The notes below the pieces were generated by a model. The model searched no databases. It was not told the DNA's origin and worked only from the letters and a program-made list of their open reading frames with translations. A program made the translations under genes and the position numbers. From Bryobacteraceae bacterium (GTDB lineage: Bacteria; Acidobacteriota; Terriglobia; Bryobacterales; Bryobacteraceae), in the NCBI GenBank assembly GCA_030039005.1, contig JASHQT010000548.1, positions 1 to 9,994 on the forward strand: a stretch of DNA of 9,994 bases, written 5' to 3'. Shown here in pieces: positions 4,889 through 9,994 of this stretch. Every line of letters starts with the position of its first letter. Position 1 is the first letter of the stretch.

Positions 4889-6493
4889 TTAGTGGAAGGC
4901 GTTCCGCAGCGCCCAGAACAGAAAGCCCGAGAGGATCATCGCGGCGGGAAGCGTCAGCACCCAGGCCAGCGCCAGGTTGCGGACCGTGCTCCACTGCAGC
5001 CCCGTGTGATTCGCGGCCATGGTGCCGGCGATGCCGGAGGAAAGCACATGCGTCGTACTCACGGGAAGCCCCAGGTAATCGGCGGCCCCGATGGTAGCCA
5101 TCGCGGTGATTTCAGCCGCCGCGCCTTGGCCGTAGGTCAGGTGATCCTTACCGATCTTTTCGCCCACTGTCACGACGATGCGCTTCCAGCCGATCATGGT
5201 TCCGAGGCCTAGCGCCATCGCCACCGCGACCTTTACCCAAAGCGGGATGAACTTGGTCGCCAGGTCGACATGCTTTTTGTAATTGGCCAGAATGCTCAAG
5301 TCGGCCTCCGTAAACTGCGTCTTGCCGGACTTCTCCACCAATCTGATCGCCTCGCTGACTACGTACATATCGTTACGGAAGTTGCGGGTCATGTCGGGCG
5401 GGACATTCTTGAGCTGCTTGTAAATGGCCGTCTCGTCGCCGATATCGCCGATCACCGAACGCAACGCCAGCATGGTGTTGGCGTTGAATTGCTTGGTGCG
5501 GATGTAGTCCGTTAAATCGTTGCGCGGGTCGCCCACAACCGCGGAAGGGTCGACATATTTGTTCACCATCTGCACGGTCTCATGCGAAACGGCCAGGAAA
5601 TCCGCGGTCTGGGCCGGCGTCACAGCTCGGTTCAGAGCATACGTGGTGGGAACGGTGCCGATCAGGATCAGCATGATAAGACCCATCCCCTTCTGCCCGT
5701 CATTGGAGCCGTGGAAAAAGCTCACCCCCGTGCACGTCGCAATCAGCGTGGCGCGAATCCCGAGAGGCGGCGGCTGCGTGCCCGAGGGCGCCGTGTAGAG
5801 CGCGCGGTCCTTAATTAACGCTCTGCAGAGCATCAGCAGCAATCCCGCGAGCACGAATCCGAAGATCGGAGACACCAACAGGGAACGGCCCACGCCGGCA
5901 GCTTGTCCCCAATCCACTCCGCTGGTGCCCTGGCGCGGGTTCATCAACTGATTCGCGATGCCGACTCCGATGATGGATCCCACCATCGTATGGGAGCTGG
6001 ATGCTGGCAGTCCGAAATACCAGGTACCCAGGTTCCAGATGATGGCTGCGATCAACAGTGCGAACACCATCGCGAAACCCGCGCCGCTTCCCACTTGTAG
6101 GATCAACTCCACGGGCAGCAAAGTGATGATGGTGAATGCGACGGCGCCGCTCGAAATCAGCACGCCGGCGAAGTTCCACAGGCCGGACCAAGCTACGGCG
6201 AAGTGAGGCTCGAGCGAATGGGTGTAAATGACCGTCGCGACCGCATTGGCCGTATCGTGAAAACCGTTGACGAACTCGAAGCCAAGTGCGATCAGCAGTG
6301 CCACGCCGAGCAAGAGGTAAGGAAATATTGATGTTCCCCGCTCGGCTTGCAGATCTTGTGCCAGGCTGACGATTGTGTAAATTAAACCAACGACGAGAAG
6401 CACTCCGAAAACGGCCATGCCGATCATTCCGGGGCTCTTGGCGAGCTTCTCGTGCACTGCTGGGGATGGTGCGGGTGCTGCGGCAGCGGACAT
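4889..6493 (-). CDS. PiT-family inorganic phosphate transporter
   Basis: A 534-residue inner-membrane protein of the PiT (PF01384) family, which takes up phosphate, often as a metal-phosphate complex, using an ion gradient. The family's inverted duplication is plain: NGFHDTANAVAT (residues 76-87) pairs with HGSNDGQKGMG (261-271), and GLPASSSHTMVGSIIG (161-176) pairs with GLPVSTTHVLSSGIAG (475-490). About ten hydrophobic spans are visible, with one near residues 24-46 before the first repeat. A hydrophilic stretch of about 130 residues (about 285-415), with few hydrophobic runs, separates the halves. The ATG at 6493 is fixed by AAAGGAG four bases upstream (6498-6504). It is followed at 14 bases by a small unknown gene and then pyrF. 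Pit is a fair name, but orthology to E. coli pitA is not shown. Confidence 0.95.
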   Translation of the reverse strand: MSAAAAPAPSPAVHEKLAKSPGMIGMAVFGVLLVVGLIYTIVSLAQDLQAERGTSIFPYLLLGVALLIALGFEFVNGFHDTANAVATVIYTHSLEPHFAVAWSGLWNFAGVLISSGAVAFTIITLLPVELILQVGSGAGFAMVFALLIAAIIWNLGTWYFGLPASSSHTMVGSIIGVGIANQLMNPRQGTSGVDWGQAAGVGRSLLVSPIFGFVLAGLLLMLCRALIKDRALYTAPSGTQPPPLGIRATLIATCTGVSFFHGSNDGQKGMGLIMLILIGTVPTTYALNRAVTPAQTADFLAVSHETVQMVNKYVDPSAVVGDPRNDLTDYIRTKQFNANTMLALRSVIGDIGDETAIYKQLKNVPPDMTRNFRNDMYVVSEAIRLVEKSGKTQFTEADLSILANYKKHVDLATKFIPLWVKVAVAMALGLGTMIGWKRIVVTVGEKIGKDHLTYGQGAAAEITAMATIGAADYLGLPVSTTHVLSSGIAGTMAANHTGLQWSTVRNLALAWVLTLPAAMILSGFLFWALRNAFH

Positions 6494-6497
6494 AGTT

Positions 6498-6504
6498 CTC
6501 CTTT
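6498..6504 (-). promoter_or_regulatory. Ribosome binding site of the PiT gene
   Basis: The minus strand reads AAAGGAG, then AACT, then ATG, a strong site that settles the transporter start. Confidence 0.75.
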
Positions 6505-6540
6505 AGCCTGCCCACTATAGCCTTGCAATGTTTCATTTTG

Positions 6541-6568
6541 CTTAAAGAATGGTTACAAAAGGATACAG
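6541..6568 (-). promoter_or_regulatory. Possible tandem TGT-type operator upstream of the PiT gene
   Basis: On the minus strand three similar 7-mers follow each other: CTGTATC (6568-6562), TTGTAAC (6558-6552) and CTTTAAG (6547-6541), with starts 10 and 11 bases apart. PhoB boxes are direct repeats of CTGTCAT-like 7-mers at 11-base spacing, so this recalls a Pho box before a phosphate gene. The spacing is uneven and the match is partial. A TATAGT that could serve as a -10 element lies further down, at 6523-6518, with no good -35. The region is AT-richer than its surroundings, as expected for a promoter. Confidence 0.22.
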
Positions 6569-6581
6569 ACTAGGGTAAATT

Positions 6582-7232
6582 TCAGTTAGCGAGTCTACGC
6601 AGCAGGCGCACGAAACCGGGCGTTTGCAGCACATTTTCCATGTCGCGGCAGCGCTTCTCGTGGCGGAGGTCGAAGCCGCACTTCTCATATGCCGCGATGG
6701 CGGCTTCATTTCCAATGTACGTCACAATTTGCGCCAACCGGCAGCCACCTGCGCGGGCCGTGCCGAGGACTTCGCCAATCAGGGCGCGCACCAATCCCCG
6801 TTGGCGATATTCGGGTACCGTTGCCACACTCTCAATCGCGAAATCCGCTCCCCCATCAGGCGGCAGGCAATTGGCCCAGATGGGACCGGCGTGCTGATAA
6901 GACGCGGCGGTCTGTTCTTCACTCCAGCCCAAGTCGCGCTGCACATTGGACATCGCCTTGCCCGCGATCGCCCAGGCATCCTGAATCGAGAATCCAGACA
7001 GCGCCGCCGCGGGTATGCCGTCCGCTTCGGCCACCAGGAAACTTTCGCAATGATAGAGAGACCGCGGCTCGGCAAGCGACAGGCGTTTCAGGTAATCCAG
7101 GCACCTTCCTTCGTCGGCGCCAATAATCAGGTCCCAGAGCCCGCGCGTCATATGGGCCCGTGACGCGGCGAGCATCACCCAGGCCAGAAACTCCGCGTCT
7201 TCGGCGTGGCCGCGGCGAATGCGAACGTCCAT
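6582..7232 (-). CDS. GNAT-family N-acetyltransferase
   Basis: A 216-residue protein of the Gcn5-related acetyltransferase fold, which moves an acetyl group from acetyl-CoA to an amine. The acetyl-CoA site is seen at FAIESVATVPEYRQRGLVRALIGEVL (residues 131-156): beta strand 4, then the pyrophosphate loop R143-Q-R-G146-L-V148. The last loop position is normally Gly or Ala but is Val here. NEAAIAAYEKCGF (175-187) is the usual motif B helix ending in the Y...GF turn. The first half, including a long helix region with GLWDLIIGAD and an aromatic-rich middle, is specific to this subfamily, so the substrate cannot be told. The ATG overlaps the stop of the dehydrogenase by one base (TAATG), and no ribosome binding site is seen, so translation is probably coupled to it. 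Confidence 0.9.
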   Translation of the reverse strand: MDVRIRRGHAEDAEFLAWVMLAASRAHMTRGLWDLIIGADEGRCLDYLKRLSLAEPRSLYHCESFLVAEADGIPAAALSGFSIQDAWAIAGKAMSNVQRDLGWSEEQTAASYQHAGPIWANCLPPDGGADFAIESVATVPEYRQRGLVRALIGEVLGTARAGGCRLAQIVTYIGNEAAIAAYEKCGFDLRHEKRCRDMENVLQTPGFVRLLRRLAN

Positions 7233-8650
7233 TACGCGGTCATGATGGCGGTGATCGTGGTGCGGTCGATCACCTGCTGATACGCGTCCAGCATTCCTTC
7301 GATCGATACCACGGTTGTGGCCAGCGATTTCGCGTCGAACTGGCCCTTATCGAGCAGCTCCACGAAGCGCGGGATGTCGCGCATCGCGTTGGCGCCGCCG
7401 TATTGTCCGGCGTGATGCGTGCGTCCGCCGATCGTGAAGACCACCGCCGGCAACGTCAGACCGCCCGCGGGCAGGCTGGTGGTGACGATGTGGCCGCCGG
7501 GCGCGCACATCATATAAGCCTGCTGGATCGGGAGAATCCCGGTGGGATCGGGGCCGGCTTCGAGCTTGGGTTTGGCGCGATCCGCTCCCACCGCTTCGAC
7601 GACGAAATCCGCGCCCGCGCCACCCAGCAATCCGCCGGAATCGCGTCCGCCGGCCCACAGCCGGTTATTCGGACCGTTCGAAAGTTCGCGAACCCTCTCC
7701 ACCAGCTTGTCGCCTTCGGCGTTGGGATCGAGTACGTGCGTAGCCCCGACCTTGAGCGCGACTTCGCGCCGCACGCGAATCGGCTCGACCGCGATGATTT
7801 CCGAAGCGCCCGCGATGCGTGCGCCCTGAATCGCGCTCAATCCTAGAGGGCCACAGCCCACTACCGCGACAATGGACCCGACCGCGACGTCCGCCAGCAC
7901 CTGCGATGCGGTGCACCCCAGGCCCGCTACAGCCACGCAACTGCACACCATTTCAAGATCCACCGCCGGCGCCTTCGTGAACACCGGCACCACCCACTCT
8001 TCGAACGTCACCATCAGTTCGGCCAGCCCGCCGATGTGCGAGTTGGCGTAAACCGGCGTGCCATCACGCATGTCGGCGATCGGAACTAAATCGTTCGGCC
8101 CTTGCCGGCCGAGGAACTGGCACATGTCCGCGCGCCCGCGCAGGCACTGATAACAGTTGCCGCACTGTGGTGTGCCGGAGACGCACACGCGATCGCCCAC
8201 TTCGACACGACGCACGTCCGGGCCCACCGCTTCCACAACCCCCACGCCGCCATGGCCCTGAATGATCGCCATGCGCGACATCGCCGTAAATGCGGGCGAA
8301 GCCGGGCGCGGCGGAGCTTTTTCGTTAGACCCCGGCGGCGGGCCAAATCCGGGCTGCGCGAGTCCCAGCACGTCGCTCGAAACCGAGTAACAAAGATTCG
8401 TGGCTTCGGTTCGCACCAGGATCTGCCGTCCGCTGATCGGGCGCAGCGTCAGTTCCTGGAGCGTGGTCCGGCCGGGGCCGGTTCCGCGCGAAACCCATCC
8501 ACGAAATTTACGCCCTGCGACGGCAGGATTCGAGGGAGCCGCATTTTGCGCCGGCTTATTTTGGGCCAACAGCGTCCCGGTTTGCGCCGCCAATGCGACG
8601 CCTCCCGCCAATACGCCGCGGCGCGTCAGCGACGGATCTTTGTTTTCCAC
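7232..8650 (-). CDS. Zinc-dependent alcohol dehydrogenase (MDR family) with Tat signal
   Basis: Starting from GTG at 8650, a 472-residue medium-chain dehydrogenase. Residues 1-30 look like a Tat signal: SLTRRGVLAGGVALAA with R10-R11, a hydrophobic stretch and likely cleavage around 21-30. The enzyme follows: catalytic zinc ligand C87 in TNLCYS, H133 in GHGGVG (family norm GHEGxG, so the Glu is lost), structural zinc cysteines C163, C166, C169 and C177, and the nucleotide loop VVGCGPLGL (263-271) with E289 at the end of the next strand. The substrate is unknown. The GTG start is chosen because upstream codons encode no family sequence and a longer frame would overlap the divergent gene; GGAG lies 13 bases upstream, rather far. 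Residues 97-128 form a Pro/Gly-rich insert. The gene is coupled by TAATG to the GNAT gene. Confidence 0.9.
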   Translation of the reverse strand: MENKDPSLTRRGVLAGGVALAAQTGTLLAQNKPAQNAAPSNPAVAGRKFRGWVSRGTGPGRTTLQELTLRPISGRQILVRTEATNLCYSVSSDVLGLAQPGFGPPPGSNEKAPPRPASPAFTAMSRMAIIQGHGGVGVVEAVGPDVRRVEVGDRVCVSGTPQCGNCYQCLRGRADMCQFLGRQGPNDLVPIADMRDGTPVYANSHIGGLAELMVTFEEWVVPVFTKAPAVDLEMVCSCVAVAGLGCTASQVLADVAVGSIVAVVGCGPLGLSAIQGARIAGASEIIAVEPIRVRREVALKVGATHVLDPNAEGDKLVERVRELSNGPNNRLWAGGRDSGGLLGGAGADFVVEAVGADRAKPKLEAGPDPTGILPIQQAYMMCAPGGHIVTTSLPAGGLTLPAVVFTIGGRTHHAGQYGGANAMRDIPRFVELLDKGQFDAKSLATTVVSIEGMLDAYQQVIDRTTITAIMTA

Positions 8651-8698
8651 GCAACCAGTGTATCTCCGTAGGCTTGAGCCTATCGGAGGTTCTGACCT

Positions 8699-8719
8699 GG
8701 TACCACTGGGTACCGGTAC
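8699..8719. promoter_or_regulatory. GGTACC repeats in the divergent intergenic region
   Basis: Between the dehydrogenase (start 8650, minus) and the JAB-like gene (start 8778, plus), GGTACC occurs at 8699-8704 and 8709-8714, ten bases apart, and GGTAC again at 8715-8719. Positions 8710-8719 (GTACCGGTAC) are a perfect 10-base palindrome. Repeated palindromes one helical turn apart, in the middle of a divergent promoter region, are typical of operator sites. I see no convincing -35/-10 pair for either gene, so the regulator and exact role are unknown. Confidence 0.35.
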
Positions 8720-8777
8720 AAAGTGCCGATTCCCCCCAGGACCATCCTGCCTCATGATCTGGTCAAGGGAATTGACC

Positions 8778-9968
8778 ATGAGCCCAGCGATTGCACCCGA
8801 TCCCGGCAAGTTTTATGTTTGGCGCGCAACCGACGATTTTGCGATTCACCTGAACATCAAAGCGGTCGCGCGCCTGAATGCCAGTGTGTTGCGCGCGGTC
8901 AACCGCGGCGGAAGCGGCGAGGCGCAGGGGATTCTGCTCGGCCGCGGCATTGATACACCGTTCCACGCCACGGTGGTGGAGGATTTTCAACTGCTGGAGC
9001 CCGGCGATGGCTGGACAGGCGGCCTGGCCCTCGGCGATCTCGAGGCTGCTCTTCATAAAGCGCAAGGCACTTCCGAACCACGCGCCGAACAGCGGCCCGA
9101 ACAAGGCCCTGGACAAAGGGTGGTGGGGTTTTTTCGCTCGCGGCGCGACGGCCGCCTGAACCTGAATCCGGAGGACTTGGGAGCCCTCAGCAAGCTATTT
9201 AGCGCAACGGGAAATGTGGCCTTATTGATTCAGACCTCCCGCGGCAACGAAAGCGACGCCGCTCTCTTTTATTCTGACGGCGGCGACGTGCGTCCACGTG
9301 ATTTCGGATTCGGATTCCCGTTCGATGCGGAACAATTGGCCAGCGGGCACCCTGGCTGGCGCTATCCCGATCCCATCGATCATTCACCGGTAGGGGCGTC
9401 CGTAGCGGCGTCCCGGCATTCGAGCCAAGCCCAGGCTTCCGAGGTCCCTCCGCCTACTCCGCTGCCGCGAATTTCCGATTTTACAATGCCGCCTCCGCCG
9501 ATCCCGCCACCTACCGAGAGCGGAATTCACTGGGGACGCTTGGCGCCGACCGTGATCTTGGCAGGCCTCGCGATTGCGACCATCCAGTATGTGGCCAACC
9601 GAGGCAGTGCGGTGACCGCCGCGCCTGCAGAACCCCCAGCCGCCCCTCAGGCAGCAACCGTCGCCAGCACGAGCGCCGACACCGCGGCGAGCGACGATTC
9701 CGGCCTCGGGCTCACCGTGAAGGCGCTTCCGCACCAGTTGGAAATTCGCTGGAATCGCCAGTCCGATCGCATCGCCACGTCCGAGAAGGGCGAGATGAAA
9801 ATCACTGAGGAAGGCATCACCGAGTCCGTGCCGTTCGACCCATCCCAGCTTCATGACGGCTACGTCGCCTACACGCCCAAGACGAACGACGTGAGCATCC
9901 GCCTGGAAGTGACCGGCAAGGATGGCGTAACGACTTCGGAATCGGTCCGCACCGTCGCGATCCCGTAG
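8778..9968 (+). CDS. Membrane protein with degenerate JAB/MPN (JAMM)-like domain, Pro-rich linker and periplasmic beta domain
   Basis: A 396-residue protein. Residues 25-168 resemble a JAB1/MPN domain: E48 in GEAQGILLGRG, strands ATVVEDFQLL, then VVGFFRSRRDGRLNLNPEDLGAL (115-137), NVALLIQ and AALFYSDGG. In an active JAMM site E, then HxHP...SxxD, bind zinc. Here the two His positions are R120 and R122 and Ser is N130, while D133 is kept, so a zinc peptidase role is unlikely. Residues 223-247 are a proline-rich linker, about 256-273 a single membrane helix, 274-307 an Ala/Pro/Thr/Ser spacer, and 308-396 a beta-rich, fibronectin III-like domain (LEIRWNR...VSIRLEVTG). The N-terminus should be cytoplasmic and the C-terminus periplasmic. 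ATG 8778 has AAGGGA at 8765-8770; an in-frame ATG at 8754 has a poorer site. Binding partner and role are unknown. Confidence 0.85.
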   Translation: MSPAIAPDPGKFYVWRATDDFAIHLNIKAVARLNASVLRAVNRGGSGEAQGILLGRGIDTPFHATVVEDFQLLEPGDGWTGGLALGDLEAALHKAQGTSEPRAEQRPEQGPGQRVVGFFRSRRDGRLNLNPEDLGALSKLFSATGNVALLIQTSRGNESDAALFYSDGGDVRPRDFGFGFPFDAEQLASGHPGWRYPDPIDHSPVGASVAASRHSSQAQASEVPPPTPLPRISDFTMPPPPIPPPTESGIHWGRLAPTVILAGLAIATIQYVANRGSAVTAAPAEPPAAPQAATVASTSADTAASDDSGLGLTVKALPHQLEIRWNRQSDRIATSEKGEMKITEEGITESVPFDPSQLHDGYVAYTPKTNDVSIRLEVTGKDGVTTSESVRTVAIP

Positions 9969-9972
9969 CGGG

Positions 9973-9994
9973 ATGGCGGAGGAAGAGGGATTCG
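9973..9994 (+). CDS. Possible start of the next gene (truncated by window end)
   Basis: An ATG four bases after the upstream TAG opens a frame reading MAEEEGF to the window edge. Only seven codons are visible, so this cannot be identified. The stop of the previous gene lies in a small inverted repeat, TCCCG-TAG-CGGGA (9961-9973), which touches this ATG. There is no clear ribosome binding site, so coupling to the upstream gene would be needed. Confidence 0.3.

Noticed and set aside
4875..4994. A longer start for the 75-residue gene at 4994
   Set aside because: The extra part overlaps the end of the PiT gene in another frame, while the ATG at 4874 has a near-perfect ribosome binding site.
5810..5820. 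The AT-rich TTAATTAA patch inside the PiT gene
   Set aside because: It encodes ordinary transporter residues (ALIKD) and shows no other promoter or repeat feature.
5811..6536. A 241-residue minus-strand frame inside the PiT gene
   Set aside because: It is a shifted frame of the transporter; Arg/Ser-rich, and the transporter frame has all the family motifs.
7160..7846. A 228-residue plus-strand open frame over the GNAT/dehydrogenase junction
   Set aside because: It lies antisense to two well-supported genes and shows no family motif.
8400..8777. A longer start for the JAB-like protein at 8400
   Set aside because: The added part is antisense to the dehydrogenase's signal and N-terminal domain, and the ATG at 8778 has a suitable ribosome binding site and begins the recognisable sequence.
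8651..8809. A longer start for the dehydrogenase at 8809
   Set aside because: It would put over 50 unrelated residues before the Tat signal, which must be N-terminal, and would overlap the divergent gene.

Overview
This is a GC-rich bacterial window, and nearly all of it is coding. Gaps between genes are short (longest about 127 bases, no stretch over 300 bases without a gene). I see no tRNA, rRNA, CRISPR array, insertion sequence or phage gene. Several traits suggest an acidobacterium, perhaps of the Solibacter/Bryobacter type: a detached F0-only ATP synthase cluster, an ATP synthase c subunit with a signal-like glycine-rich N-terminus, a Tat-signalled zinc dehydrogenase, and a membrane protein carrying a degenerate JAB/MPN-like domain. 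This assignment rests on recalled family resemblance, not on a search.

Bases 1-2789 (+ strand): the tail of a lytic transglycosylase gene, then a tight run of hemD (uroporphyrinogen-III synthase), atpZ-like, atpI-like, atpB (subunit a) and atpE (subunit c). The genes from hemD to atpB overlap end to start, which points to one transcript and coupled translation. atpE follows after 95 bases with its own strong ribosome binding site, which fits the need for many c subunits per complex. No F1 or stator gene (atpF, H, A, G, D, C) follows, so the ATP synthase genes are split between loci.

Bases 2790-4609: a perfect 20-base GC palindrome lies just before a DHDPS-family aldolase gene that resembles 4-hydroxy-2-oxoglutarate aldolase more than DapA. 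This gene converges on pyrF (type 2 OMP decarboxylase, - strand), and the two stop codons share the bases TTAA.

Bases 3710-8650 (- strand, read right to left): a Tat-signalled zinc-dependent alcohol dehydrogenase, a GNAT acetyltransferase joined to it by TAATG, a PiT-type phosphate transporter, a 75-residue helical protein of unknown function 14 bases after it, and pyrF. The dehydrogenase and GNAT form one likely unit. The transporter, small gene and pyrF form a second, with an 88-base promoter-sized gap between the units.

Bases 8651-9994: a divergent control region with GGTACC repeats, then a + strand gene for a 396-residue protein. It has an N-terminal JAB/MPN (JAMM)-like domain whose metal-binding histidines are replaced by arginines, a proline-rich linker, one membrane span and a C-terminal beta-rich domain. 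This is the most unusual gene in the window. A possible next gene begins at 9973 and runs off the end.
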